Positions 11,676 to 23,405 of a stretch of 64,000 bases of DNA are shown here, in pieces (position 1 is the stretch's first letter; each line of letters begins with the position of its first letter). The notes under the pieces were generated by a model. That model did no database searches and was not told the DNA's origin. It saw only the letters and a program-made list of their open reading frames with translations. A program made the translations under genes and the position numbers. This DNA is from Metellina segmentata (taxonomy: Eukaryota > Arthropoda > Arachnida > Araneae > Tetragnathidae), in NCBI GenBank assembly GCA_947359465.1, contig OX375873.1, positions 90,727,978 through 90,791,977 of the forward strand. The letters run 5' to 3'.

Positions 11676-12080
11676 TAGATGGTCTGCGTGGCTACGTGAG
11701 TACGCAAATTAGCAACCTGCCAGTTGTAGGTTGAGCAGGCTCCTCCCTGGGTTTACTTTTCTCTTCTGAGTAAAACGGTTTTTTTTCCCCATGTCCATTA
11801 TTTTATATTGTATTTCTTGTTTTTGGCTTAAATAAGGTTGTATTTCTCTCTTCTATTTGTAAGACTTACTTTGTGTGTCTATCCATTTACTTGTTGTTGT
11901 TTGACACGGATGGACTAAATTCGGATTTATCGCAAAAAAACCAACAACCTTTTTATGAATTTTGGTGTCGTTGAAACAAATCAGCCTCAAGGAGCTTTTA
12001 TTCTAAAATTTTTAATTGTAAAATTTGTCTAATATGTTTTATCACACCTGTGATAGAAAAGAAAAACAAAATTTATTCAT
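11676..12080. other. Unrecognised AT-rich DNA
   Basis: There is no element end, open frame or repeat match that I can recognise. The stretch lies between a SINE fragment and a deleted Tc1 element. Confidence 0.4.
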
Positions 12081-12084
12081 ATTC

Positions 12085-12592
12085 AATAGTTGTTAGAGCC
12101 TACACGGGAGGCAATTACAGCCTCAACCCCCCGGGTCATAGCTTTACACAAGTACTTGTATGACGGCTAGTGGTATTTTCTTCCATTCGGTTTGGATAAG
12201 ACATGTAAGTACCCTCATCGATTTTGGACGGTTATTGGACCCTTTAATTCGGCGATCCAACTCGTCTCAGAGGTTCTTGATAGGGTTCAGGTCTGGGCTC
12301 AGGGCAGGCCAGTCCATTCGGTTAACCCCATTGTCACCATACCAATTCATGTGAACCTCTCAACAGGACAGCTGGCATTGTCATCCTAGAAGTAGCATTG
12401 GTCCAATCGGTAAAACTGTCACAACGTAGGCCATTTCTGTGATTCTCAGATAACTCTGCACACTTCGTGGCATCTTGCATGCGACTGAAGCCTATGTTGT
12501 TTACTAGACGATATTTAACGGCGGAGGGCGTGACGTATATCAGGACCGCAGATATCGTCATGAGCATGGGTGTGCAAATACTTATTGGTAGA
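12085..12592 (-). pseudogene. Internally deleted Tc1-like element
   Basis: Read on the minus strand from 12592, the sequence begins 'ctaccaataagtatttg'. This is the same terminal word as the Tc1 element at 50757. A leader follows, then the start of the transposase, MQDATKCAELSE. The frame then jumps at once to the C-terminal region, with WPALSPDLNPIKNL near 12300, where the glycine/proline-rich DDE end lies. The helix-turn-helix and most of the catalytic core are missing, so this is a roughly 500-bp deletion derivative. The third acidic residue is replaced (PIK instead of PIE). The right end abuts the long (GT)n tract. Its 3' terminus is not clearly visible. Confidence 0.75.
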
Positions 12593-12604
12593 TTGTGTGT
12601 GTAA

Positions 12605-12880
<276 letters not shown>

Positions 12881-12887
12881 ATATATA

Positions 12888-14193
12888 CAAAGGGCATTCC
12901 ATCAAAAGTGATTGCAAAATCAAGAAAGATGTTTAGAGAAAAAAATTACATCATTCATTTTCAAATACCTTCCCGCAGATGATATGCAACGGTCCCATCG
13001 TCCAATCCACTTTTCAAAACAAGTAGAGAAGCCTTTTTCTGTAAGCTGTTTCAAAGAACCCTACACTGCTAAAATAACTTCAGATACTGCATTAAATTTT
13101 CTACCACGGAGCTTCTCCCTTCAACGTCAGATATAGCCAGAAATTGCATGGTGGGAGATCTGGACTGTAAGGCGACGTGGCATGATTTTAATATTGCATT
13201 TACTAAGATATTGCTGAACAGAAGTAGCGACATGGGGGCGAGAATTATCGTGATGTAATGTCCAATTCCCTACCAGTTCATGTCGCTTTCTTGATATCTG
13301 TACTCGCAAAATTTTCAAAACTGAAATATAATATTCACCATTCACAGTAGTTTTTGGAGGCACAGCATGCTGATAGATTACACCTTTATGATCAAAGAAA
13401 ATAATCATCATGACCTTTCTAGCAGATTTGGTTTGTCGGATTTTTTTCGGAATCGGAGAATATGTGGGTTCCACACACTTGTTACGGACATGGTAAAGGG
13501 GTTAAAATGATACACCCAAGTTTCATCACCTGTTATTGCAGTCTTTAGGAAATTCGGATCCTTTTGAATCATATGTTTCCACTCACATCATTGGTGAATT
13601 CTCTTTTGCATTTGTTCTTTAGTAAGGTGATAAGGGGCCCATCTAGAACAAACATGGTGAAGCTGTAAATTGTTGTGTAGAATGCAAAATATAGACGTTT
13701 TCGAAATGTTAGTTGATGCCGCTATCTCCTCACATGTCATTCGCCGATTTTCTTGCAAGATAGCCCACTAGTGTTAACATTTAGATCATTCACAACACTT
13801 TCTGGTTGCCCAGGCTTGTGAGCCAGTTCTGCTGACAAACGTCCTTTTTTTAAATCACTATACCATCTAAAAATCGTAAATTTACCAAAACATCTGTTTT
13901 TGTAAGCTTCTTTCATTAACTTAACTGTTTCTGGAGCTGTTTGCTCAAACGATAGCAAAATTTTATGGCATAATGCGTTTCGTTTTTAAACTTTTAATCA
14001 CTCACCTCAATTTTTATAGGGCAAATAAAAACAGTTCTTTAAACAAGTACGAAACTAGAAAAATAAGATCGTTTAGAATATTTATAATTGTATAGTTAAC
14101 ACTTTGAAAAAATCGCCTGCACTTTTATTTTTTTAGTTTCACGGTGTTGCCACTACCTAAAAAATTCACTCTCAGTTTTTATGGTATGCCTTT

Positions 14194-14195
<2 letters not shown>
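12888..14195 (-). mobile_element. mariner-type element, dead
   Basis: The ends are imperfect inverted repeats: 'caaagggcattccatcaaaa' at 12888 and, on the complement, 'caaaaggcataccataaaaa' from 14195. A TA precedes the left end. The length of about 1.3 kb is typical of mariner. Reverse-strand coding remnants run from about 13960 down to 13130. The element lies between two microsatellites (GT/GA on the left, GT/AT on the right). Confidence 0.8.
13130..13960 (-). pseudogene. mariner transposase remnant (DD34D type)
   Basis: Read on the minus strand, an N-terminal helix-turn-helix segment (FTIFRWYSDLKKGR, 13737-13958) is followed by GDETWVYHF, the first catalytic Asp, at about 13535. Then come FFDHKGVIYQH and LHHDNSRPH, the second Asp, in the frame 13127-13474. 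The last motif reads YSPDLPPCNF in a neighbouring frame at about 13170. Mariner has Asp in the CDF position, so the third catalytic residue is Asn here. At least two frame changes plus this substitution mean the protein cannot be functional. Confidence 0.85.

Positions 14196-14236
<41 letters not shown>
14192..14236. repeat. (GT)n(AT)n microsatellite
   Basis: A short GT run passes into a longer AT run immediately outside the right end of the mariner element. It is a simple repeat with no coding potential. Confidence 0.95.
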
Positions 14237-14238
<2 letters not shown>

Positions 14239-14449
14239 AATAGGAAACTGACTTAAAAATGACTAACTGCTGCTGAACTTCTAATTGGGTGTTCGAAATC
14301 TAGTAAGGATTTCCAAGGCAAGGTGTTCTTCGTAAAGTGCAAGGATGAGTGAGGTGTGCTTTTTTCCAAGCACTTTTTAAGAAATGATAATTAACAGTTA
14401 TTTTAACTTTATTTTATTTTGAGGTCCTCTTTTATATGATAGATAGGTG

Positions 14450-14755
14450 TTTAGATTACGTTGCACAAGAGCTACAGAACGGGCTTTTACTAGTTGCTGT
14501 CCAGGATTAAATACGGTAAGGTCCGAGGACAGCACGTAATTTTGAACCACGGTCAGATGAGGAGGTCACACCTGAGCTGGAATCCTACTCTCAAAACTTC
14601 CACATGACGCTAACGTGAGGACATTTGAGCTCACGACAGATTGAACGTGCACCAGCCTCCTCCTATTCTAGACGATCTTTGGTTGGATTCAAACTCGCAA
14701 ACCTCCTGTTGCTAATCCGTTACTCTTCCAACCAGGTTACCGCGGCCCAGTTATA
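14450..14755 (-). mobile_element. tRNA-derived SINE (family A), diverged
   Basis: On the minus strand the head reads 'gggccgcggtaacctggttg' and 'gaagagtaacggattag', a tRNA-like A-box region, followed by 'ggtttgcgagtttgaatcc' as B-box. The body shows 'gtcctcacgttagcgtcatg', 'ctgaccgtggttcaaaatta' and 'gtgctgtcctcgg', as in the copy at 11146. The 3' end reads 'tagctcttgtgcaacgtaat'. Target duplications are not obvious, and the copy is more diverged than the one at 11146. Confidence 0.8.
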
Positions 14756-15351
14756 AAATGGATGCTGTATTCATTTTAAAAGAGTAAAACATATTTGTAA
14801 CGACACTTTGTCATCGATACATCTGTACATTGGAGCTAAAGGCTATTTGGACGATGTCCAAATTTTCAAATTATGAAAAACTCCACAGTATTTTTTTTAA
14901 TTTCTAAAATTTTCCGTAAATTTGTACATAAGTTATTTTATTCATGTTTTAGGTATTAAGATAATATTTGTACTGATAGTTTACCAGGGTTAAGTTCTAT
15001 TTCAAGTTAAGTTACATTTTTTGGTGCACAAAGTTCAATTCAGGAATTTTGGACATTGAACCTTTGATCTAAAAGGTAAAGATATAAACAGTTAAGAAAG
15101 TTAGAAACAAGTTCCCTGTGCAGGTCTGCTGATTATAAAATAAAACATTATAACATGTACTTAACACGTGTTAACAGAATGGAATTTAAAAAAATTTGAT
15201 CATCTACTAGTTTGCTTTCACCGAGTGTAGCCTTATAGCGCCTCAAGCAACCATTTTAGTTACTACAGCCTGTAACGCAGTCTCCATTAGACACATCCTA
15301 AATTCGGGTATCCGTTAGCAGAAGGTTTTCTTCAATCCAGTAATCCAAGAT
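14756..15351. other. Unrecognised AT-rich DNA
   Basis: No repeat match, element end or plausible gene is visible. Confidence 0.4.
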
Positions 15352-15452
15352 TTAACTCTTCTGTTGGTTGTCATGACAAGTTATTTCGTCATTAGCGGAT
15401 CTCACGAATTTTGATGGAGCAGATATCTGGTCGAAATCAACCGATGGGTTAA
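15352..15452. mobile_element. TTAACCCT palindromic MITE, 101-bp short form
   Basis: It is bounded by TTAA at 15352-15355 and 15449-15452. The ends are 'ttaactcttctgttggttg' and, on the complement, 'ttaacccatcggttgatttc'. The middle retains 'gacaagttatttcgtcatta' and 'gagcagatatctggtcg'. Most of the interior is deleted compared with the 180-220 bp copies. Confidence 0.65.
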
Positions 15453-15740
15453 ATGTTGAAACAGTACCCTAAAATTATTTCTATAACTTATCATCATTTT
15501 ATTGTAAAGTTTTCCAAAGCAATAGACATTAAAAAAAAACTTTGCACTCTGAGTATCACAACATTTTGAAACCAGTGCCTGTTTTTACCCTACAACACAT
15601 TTAATGACTAAAGAGGAACACCTATTCGTTGAAAGAGTCCAGGAAAAACTTATGTTGGTGAAGAAGTCAAAAATTGGTTTCAACTCATAGGGAAAAACTG
15701 TAGTTTATTTAGTTGAATAATGCGAGTATGACTCTCTAGA

Positions 15741-15938
15741 GGTTATAGCTCTCCCAGTGGTTGTCTCGATGGGATATTTCGTCATTAGTAAAACTGATAA
15801 GATACTGATTAGAAGAAAACTGATTTTGTCATGGTCTCGTCATTATCATCAAAGATTTAGCAACCTTTTGATGACGATAGATTAATCAACAGAATTGATT
15901 GGATCTTATTTGACGATAGATCTCATCTAAACCCTTGG
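15741..15938. mobile_element. TTAACCCT palindromic MITE, diverged
   Basis: The copy carries 'ctctcccagtggttgtctcg', 'gggatatttcgtcattag', 'atggtctcgtcattatcatc' and 'ttgacgatagatctcatc', in the family order. The outer TTAA boxes have decayed, so the coordinates are approximate. Confidence 0.6.
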
Positions 15939-15999
15939 TCTTTCTTTTTCTGTCCCTGATATTTATTTCCCAGAAAAAGGAATTACTCATTACTATACA

Positions 16000-16550
16000 A
16001 AGTTAATCTCATAAACTTCCAACTTCCCCAGCACAACCCTTAAGAAACCACCGACCTTACGGTACACATCCTCGAAGGTCACTTCATCCGGAATAATGTC
16101 AAGAGCGCATAAGCCCTGGATAGACCTCTGATGAGAAACGAGACTTAAGCCGTCCTGGAGGCATAAATATCGACGTGGTTCTCGGAAAATGCCCGAAACT
16201 CTTGAGTCAACTCTTTTTGCCCCTACCCTCCATCCGTCAGACGGGCCATTTATCACTGGCCTGTCCCGCGGATCAGAGAACTGTCCTGGTCCCTCCGGCC
16301 AAGATTGATGTTGACGTCTCAAGAACTAAGAGGAGGAAAAAAATCAGCATTCGTAGCTGGAATGCGTCGCAGAAAAATATAAAGCAGCGGAATTTGACAG
16401 AAACTCTATATTCCGCTAGTCTCTCGAGCTGGGTGATTGAGGTGACGCGTAGAGCGCTTGGCTTTTCTCCTCTTGCAGGGAATTTGGATGTTGTTTTTTC
16501 CTTGACAAAGGCAGGGGCCGTGTGGGGGAAAAAGTGAAAGGAAAGCGTTT
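16000..16550. other. GC-richer island, function unknown
   Basis: This segment is clearly richer in G, C and CpG than its flanks, for example 16170-16320. Open frames occur on both strands (minus 15993-16322, plus 16175-16537) without recognisable domains. No repeat of the window matches it. It may be a regulatory or conserved non-coding element or an unrecognised exon. Confidence 0.3.
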
Positions 16551-17304
16551 TGTTAGGATGTGAAAATCAAATTTAGGTGTCGGAGGCTAATTTAGATGTC
16601 AAAAAACAGTTATTCGACTGAAAATGATAAATAGCTTCGTCGAATTTTGAAAAAACTATAAAAGAAACAAGAAAAAAAAGGAGAGGATTTCTTATAAGGG
16701 TATATGTAGAGGGAGCTAGTGCTTTGTGTTTGTACGTACTTCCTGTTTTCCTCAGGAAGTGGCGTTCCCTTGCTTGTTTTTCAAATGCTATTGCTGCACG
16801 TCGCTTATAAAATAAATAATAAATTTATAAAACTTTTCCGATGCTTTCATTGTTCTGAAAACATGCTTAATGAGTGTAAGTTTCAGCGTGAACTAACAAC
16901 CAGAAAGCGAAAATTTATTATATCGAGCTTATCTTGAAATATAGTTCATCGTCCTTTTGCCAACTTCGGGATTTTGCTTTAATCTGCGTTGCCCAATCAA
17001 CTATCATGTATCAATTCGACATTCATTCTTTGGAATTTTTAGTGACGATGTTCTGAAATCGCATTAGAAAATCAAGCCGAAGTCACGTTCGAACACGCAG
17101 AGGAAACACACTATCGTCATCTATATTTAGATCGCCAGAAAAACCTTTTATGTGTTGAAAATGTGTTGCGATGTTTGTTACGGGTTTTTACATTAAATTT
17201 TGAGCTTCCATGAAATTAACTTTTAGAAATAATTATGTAAATATACACAAGATAAGAAATCGATGCATTGATGTTGCACAAATGCAAACAAATGAAATTT
17301 CGCA
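16551..17304. other. Unrecognised DNA
   Basis: I see no gene, repeat match or element end here. Composition returns to AT-rich after 16550. Confidence 0.4.
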
Positions 17305-18551
17305 AATTTCAGAAACCTAAACGCACAATTAACCATCCTAGCGTTTGACACGATGTATCTCGAATAAATAAACTTGACCAGATCTTGATAACGAGATGAC
17401 TCGTCATTAGAAAAAAACTGGGTTAATATTGATCTCGTCATCATTAAGAGATTGTCAACATCTTGCTGATGAGATATAAGTACATTTGCAAAATTGGTCA
17501 AATCTTGATGGACGAGATATGTTGTCAGTAGAAAAAAAACTAAGCAGATTATGATAAAACTCAGAAAAACTTAAATGCACAATTAACCCTTCTAGCTTAT
17601 GTCACTACGAGGAATCTCGGATTAGCAAAACTGACCATATCGATAAACGAGATGTCTTGTCATAGAAAAAAGCTGTTTGAATATTAATTTCGTCACTATA
17701 AAAAAGGGCACTATCTTGTTGACAAAATATCTCTATATTAGCAAAATTGATCAAATTTTGATGGACGAGGTATGTCGTCATTAGAAAAAATCTAAGCAGA
17801 TCGTGATAAAACTCCGAAAAACCTAAATGCACGATTAACCTTCCTAGCTTTTGTCACGTCGAGGAATCTCATTAGCAAAGCTGACGAGAACTTGATACAG
17901 AGATGTTTCGTCATTATAAAAACAATGGGTGAATAGTGAACACGTAATCATCAAAAAATAGTCATCTGCTTGCTGACGAGATATATGTATATTAGCAAAA
18001 TTGATCAAATCTTGATGGACGAGATTTGTTGCCTAAAGAAAAAATCTAAGCAAATCGTGATAAAATTTTTTAAATAACCCAAGTGCACAAACAGCTCTCC
18101 TACTGTTTGTCACGAAGACGAATATCGAAGTAACAAAGCTGATGAGAACTTGATAAACTCAATATCTCGTCACTAGAAGAAAAAACTCGACCTCGTCACT
18201 ATTAAAAATCGTCGTCATCGTACTGACGAGATATATGTGCATTAGCAAATTTGATCAAATCTTGATGGACGAGATATGTCGTCATTAAAAAAATCAAAGC
18301 AGATCAGGATAAAATTTTTAAAATAACCTAAATGCACAAACAGCTCTCCTACTGTTTGTCACGAAGACGAATCTCTTATTAACAAAGCTGATGGAAACTT
18401 GATAAACGAAATATCATGTCATTAGAAAAAAAACTTGACCTCTTCACTATAAAAATTGGGCAGTATCTTGTTGACAAGATATCTAAATATTATCAAAATT
18501 GATAAAATCTTGATAGACGAGGTATCTTATGGAAACCTCTAAGAGGGTCAA
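17305..18551. repeat. Tandem array of five MITE-containing units, about 252-bp period
   Basis: TTAACC and its decayed equivalents recur at 17329, 17583, 17835, about 18090 and about 18339. Each recurrence is preceded by the same non-MITE flank, ending 'cctaaatgcac' or close variants. Each unit then has the MITE words in order: 'tctcg...cattagcaaa', 'gatctcgtcatcatt'-like DNA, 'ttgctgacgagatata', and 'cttgatggacgagatatg'. The last two units share the changed start 'aaacagctctcctactg', so they arose from one another. Sharing of flanking sequence shows tandem duplication, not repeated insertion. The array ends at 18551 with 'ggaaacctctaagagggtca', a decayed MITE terminus. Confidence 0.85.
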
Positions 18552-18567
18552 CATAAATCTCTTTTAA

Positions 18568-19297
18568 GGGGGTCCGGGACACAAAAATCGTCAAATTTTC
18601 GAAATTTTTTTATTATTATTTTAAGAAATTCTCTGTGTGTTTCTGCTTAAAATGACGTTTAAATCATGTTTCTATCTTAATTAGAACTAGAGATATAATA
18701 ATTTTTGTGGTGCGTTGTTTTGAAAATCTAACACTTTTAACAGTTGTTGTCATGACAACAACATCTGTCTTTAAAACTTTAAATGTGTTTTTCTCCATGA
18801 TACATTTTTTCAAGATTTCCTGTATTCAAATTGCTATAAGTCGAAAACCGATAAAGTTTAAGCGTTGAAATTTGGAATATATATTTTTCAAACATTATAC
18901 TTTAATTTTGATTCAGCATATTTGAAACAAATATTTACTTTGAAAAATATGACTTAAAAAAAAAAATACCTTAAAATTTCCAAAATTTTTCATTCAAATA
19001 TTTTTAATTTTTTATTAAATTAATATTTTTAAAATTGCTGAATCAAATTTAAAGTTTATAAATTTGTGAATAATTTACTGCAAGAATTTTGAAAATTGAT
19101 CAAGAATATTTTGAGTTTTAGCAATTTAAAATGACCCCTCTTTTTTTCAAAAAATTTTAATTTAAAATTTTTAAAAAACTTTTGGAAAAAATTTTGTGTC
19201 GTGATTTTGTTTATTAGTTAGATAAGTAATCAGTACAAATAAATTCAAAATTCTAAATTAATTAATTAAAAAAAATTTCAATGTGTCCCGGTCCCCT
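18568..19297. mobile_element. Kolobok-like non-autonomous element (730 bp)
   Basis: It is flanked by TTAA at 18564-18567 and 19298-19301. The inverted ends are 'gggggtccgggacac' and, on the complement, 'aggggaccgggacac', with two mismatches. They resemble the GGGGAC-CGG ends of the autonomous-type element at 6321-9438. The interior is T- and A-rich, with no credible open frame. It was probably mobilised by a Kolobok transposase in trans. It lies 16 bp from the end of the MITE array. Confidence 0.75.
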
Positions 19298-19301
19298 TTA
19301 A

Positions 19302-19860
19302 TGCGTAAATAACTCCACCATCTCGTGACGGCAAATAGCAGACAAACATTCCACTGCCCCTTGCGAATCTTTAAAAGCGAAATAAAACACCAGTCATCCA
19401 ACATCGGTCATTTCGTTCTCCCCATTCCCAGCCTCCGCAGAACCGCACCAGTATCAAACAGTGCCGTAATTTCAATTAAGATGCGGCAAAATATCTCTGG
19501 GGAGGCTCCCAGAATGCGGCAGTCGGATTTCGTTACGGGGCGCTGTAATTCACCGTACGAGAAATTCATTTAGGGCCCGAATGAAACTTTAGAGGGATGC
19601 CCCGCTGGTCATATTAGCTGTATTTTAATTAAAATGCACTTTCGAAATGAATATCTGGTAACGATAAATTTGGTCACTCCGCGGACGCTGCTCACTTTCC
19701 GCGTTATTCTTAATCGCTGGAGGGTGGCTTTGGCTGCGGAATCCGTTACTTGGTACAGATGCGAGGGATTGAAATCTGCTGGTTTATTAAGTTTCGAAAA
19801 TACGCATACAATCTGGAATCCGTTGTAACTTGATGGATATTTTCGCGTGAAATGAGAGGG
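19302..19860. other. GC-richer island with homeodomain-like AT cores
   Basis: The stretch 19330-19790 is richer in G and C than its neighbours. It contains AT cores such as 'attttaattaaaatgcac' near 19622 and 'tcaattaagatgcgg' near 19474. No repeat match was found and the open frames (19325-19573, 19634-19828) look fortuitous. The mixture of GC-rich DNA and TAATTA-type cores resembles conserved non-coding regulatory elements, which is only a suggestion. Confidence 0.3.
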
Positions 19861-20745
19861 GTAGCTTGTGGAGATAATGCCAGAATCAAATCAGCATTTG
19901 TAGAGTAGCTTCCAACTTGTTCGTGTAATATGGATAATTGCGTTTTGTTCCTGGTGATATTCCCATTCACAATTCGATTTCATTTCATCAGCATACTTAA
20001 CAAGTAACAAAAAGCACTAATCTTCATAAACAGTGAATCAAATTACGAATAATTCGGGGAAGCATGCAGTTTTCAATCAAATGAACTGTACAGTTCTAAA
20101 AACATTCATGCGTAAGTCACTTTTAATTCAATGTATCAGAAGAGCTTTTACGGCTGTTTTAAATGTAAAAGAGATGTTTCAAAAGTTTCTAAGCCATTGT
20201 GTTAACCTTACAGACTGCTTTTGTGATGTCAACTTTATCAATGAGAGCAATTTTTGTGGTAAATAAAAGGTTGAAGTGTTAAGAGAACTTTCTGCATTTT
20301 ATGAATATTTAGACATTTTGTTCTTCTCAATGAAGCTGAAGCTCATAAAATCCATATTTTTGTTCCCTATTGCAACATATGAGTGAAATTAAATGCTTCA
20401 AAGTGTGGTTTGGGGGGGGGGTAGTTCAAAGAGAATCTTATTACCTCACATGGAATCAAGTTCAGTCTGTCCTCAATATCAAGTATCTAGACTGGCAGAT
20501 TTAAAGAAATTCCTTGGATTAATCAACGTCCAACATCGATTTATACCCTAATAAGCAAAAAACCAACTTATTCAGCACGAGCTGATCAAAGGATCCCTCA
20601 AAAAGATTAAGTTGCTGATTATAAAAGCCATGCTAAGTATCAAAGCATATGTGCGCTTATATCAATAACCTTATTTTATTATATAGAAAATCTTATAGCT
20701 AAATATTCATTTGTTAAATGAATTTTCACTCAACATATATAAGAA
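19861..20745. other. Unrecognised AT-rich DNA
   Basis: Nothing recognisable is present apart from a short G run at about 20412. Confidence 0.4.
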
Positions 20746-21405
20746 ATCAATATCAAGTCAAATAGTATATATTAGCATACACAAATCCATATGCATAGTT
20801 CTCATTCATTCCAAACTGGAACACATGCAAATTCAAATTAGATGTCACACAATTATAAACTGTATAAGTTGTCACAAGGCCCATAAAAAGCTCTCGTATA
20901 ACCCTCAGCACGCTTCCCTTCCACATATAAGTAAACTAAAAAAATTAAGTAGAGGGAAGAAGAGGCAGAATATAACAGTAACTAAAAGGCGCAAAATAAA
21001 GCATATAAGATCTCAGTCCCAGTTTCTTCCGTCTAAAATTATGTGTGACTGTTTTAAAGACCACATAGCTTCTTGTTCAGTTGCTAAATACAATTGTTAC
21101 TCAATAGAAATACGATGCGAATATCAAGCCAAATAGGTTATCAGTATACACAAATCCAAACGCCAAGTTCATTCCACTGTGCAGCGCATGCAAATTCAAA
21201 CGGAATTCCTCACCATTCTAAACTATAACAGTTTTCCCAAGGCCAATAAAACGCTCTCCCATCCCCTCAGCATGCTTTTCCTCCACTTATACGCAAACTA
21301 AAAAAAATAAGTAGATGTGCGGAGAAGGCAGAATAAAAAAAGTAACTAAAAGGCAAGGCACAAAATAAAGCGTATAGGATCTTATTCCCAGTTTCTTCGA
21401 GGCTA
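20746..21405. repeat. Direct duplication, about 372-bp period
   Basis: About 283 bp from 20749 ('atatcaagtcaaatag') recurs from 21121 ('atatcaagccaaatag'). Shared landmarks in the same order are 'tacacaaatcca', 'gcatgcaaattcaaa', 'ctctc...ccctcagca' and 'aaaataagtaga' variants. Also shared are 'gtaactaaaaggc' and 'cccagtttcttc'. The copies differ by many substitutions and small gaps, so the duplication is old. The 20711-21136 open frame spans the first copy and is not preserved in the second, which argues against coding. Confidence 0.8.
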
Positions 21406-22175
21406 TAATAAAACACTTAATGGCTTAAAGTTTCCTTTTACCTTAAGGTGGGAGTGAGAGAAAGGAAGAGAGAGATAGAAGGGGACGCAGAAAGGAAGGA
21501 AAAAAGGAGGTATCACTTTTGCTCTAGGGATGATGTGTCTTCTAAAAAGAGAGGGCGGGGAGGAAGTTTTCCTTTGTACCCCAGGCCAGCGCTATTACAG
21601 TGGAGATAAGACGGTTTAGTTGCCGTTGGAAAATGTTGCTGGATCTCACCTAGGGGGTTCCTGCCGCTTGTCAGGTTTTTCAGGTATAATGCAAAGGATC
21701 TTGGTAATATTGTCAGCTCCTGGCTGAGATAGGTGAATATTTTTTTAAGTATGAGGTATCCGTTCCTCGGCTCTCAATTACGGCTTTTATAATTTGATTT
21801 ATTCATAGCTTGTAGCCAAAGCGTCGTTGATGGATATTGGGCTAAAAGGAATTTTGAAAGCGTTATTGGAGCCCAAAGTCAATATGTGTTGATGTTTTCC
21901 TGGGAAGTGGTAATTTGTTGAGTGCGCTTCTGTCTATTAACATACGCTAGAGGAGAAATATTTAAGAGAATTAATTAAGTCTTGGTGAGTTTAAAATCAA
22001 TTATTTGGAACTAAGATCAGAAAGTGTTTCTTATATGATTCTTTTGGGTATATATTACTTCGCTTTAAGTGTTAAAAGTGTGCAAAGTAGATAAAAATAA
22101 AGTGGTTTTGTATAAAAACAACAATAGAAAAAATATTGAGATCACTAACAGTATTAAAGCATATTATGAATTTTA
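21406..22175. other. Unrecognised DNA with a purine-rich tract
   Basis: A G/A-rich stretch at about 21450-21570 is the only notable compositional feature. No gene or element was recognised. Confidence 0.4.
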
Positions 22176-22440
22176 TAATATTAAATCACTCTTATTTTAT
22201 AATATTAAATCACTCTTATTTTACTATAAATAAATTTTACTTATTTTAATATAAATAAATTACTTATTTTGATATTAATTAATTACTTATTTTAATATAA
22301 ATGAATTACTTATTTTAATATAAATACATTATTTATTAAAAAAATTCTTATTTAAAAAAATTACATATTTAAAAAAATTACTTGTTAAAAAACATAATTA
22401 TTATTTTAATACAAATAAATTACTTATTTTGATTAAGTAA
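22176..22440. repeat. AT-only minisatellite-like array
   Basis: The phrase 'aataaattacttattttaat' and variants recur at roughly 24-34 bp spacing through 22180-22330, with a decayed extension to about 22435. A short exact direct repeat ('ttataatattaaatcactc') occurs near 22174 and 22197. Confidence 0.75.
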
Positions 22441-23260
22441 TAATACATTGTACGTAGACGGAACTCTTTTCTCCTCCCACCCCCAGAAAAGCGGGAGTTT
22501 TTATCAGTTGTTTTTATGTGCGTATACACTTTTGAGCTTATGCCCCGTCAGAAAACGTTGATTTAAAAAACAAAAACAACAGAGCGGGGTACAGCTTTGA
22601 TATACGTATACTTTTGCGGCAACGCTTTTGGCGCACTTGTAATGTCGCTCAGGAAGAAATTCTTAGTAAATATAGGTTTTCTTGAGGGAAAATAACAAGA
22701 GTTAACGTAAATAAATTAAAGGGAACAGTTGTAAAACTTTGGAAGAAGATAGTTTTTCTTATTAATTAGCAGAATTTCTTAATTAGCAGAAACGGTAAGA
22801 AAATAGCGACTAAATTTTTTTTTTAGTTTTTCGACAGTTTTAAATTTCTTCTTATATAAATCTCTAACAATTTCTAAATTAAAAATATCTATTTCAGTGA
22901 AATCAAAGGACGATTCAATGGAAACAAAAAGAACATTCTATAATACTCAAAATGAAAAATGAAAATTTCCGCTTGTAGGGGGGGGGAGGTTGCTGTAAAA
23001 GTGGGGATGATCTTAATAAATATGGACTGCCTCCTTTACTTGTTCTAAATCGTACAAAAAGTGCTTCAAAAGCGTTGCCACAGAAGTATACGTACATTAA
23101 AGCTGTACCGAAAACAGTTCTGTTGATCGTTTAGTATGCTGTAACTATTTGCTCTTTGTGGTTACTATAATAAGTGTTGTGTTACGTCCCGAGATCTGAT
23201 TTTAATCTTGGTTAGCTTGATAAGTACTTTTTTAGATTATTTATAATTTAAATAATTTAA
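22441..23260. other. Unrecognised DNA
   Basis: No recognisable element or gene is visible. A C-run at 22471-22484 and a G-run at 22978-22986 are the only low-complexity features. Confidence 0.4.
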
Positions 23261-23405
23261 CCTTTTTTTTTACTGTAGCTTCCGACAAGGTATCTCGTCA
23301 CTAGAGTAATTGACAAAATCGTGTTGGACGGTAAATCTCTTCATTAGCACAATTGGTTCGATCTTGATGGACGAGATGTCTCGTCGAAAATACTTGAAGA
23401 AACAC
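23261..23405. mobile_element. TTAACCCT palindromic MITE, partial
   Basis: The copy contains 'gacaaggtatctcgtcacta', 'gttggacggtaaatctcttc' and 'gatggacgagatgtctcgtc', the last followed by a decayed 'gaaaatacttgaag' end. It is shorter than full copies and lacks clean TTAA boxes. Confidence 0.65.

Noticed and set aside
20711..21136. 141-codon open frame
   Set aside because: It spans the first copy of a direct duplication and is not kept open in the second copy.
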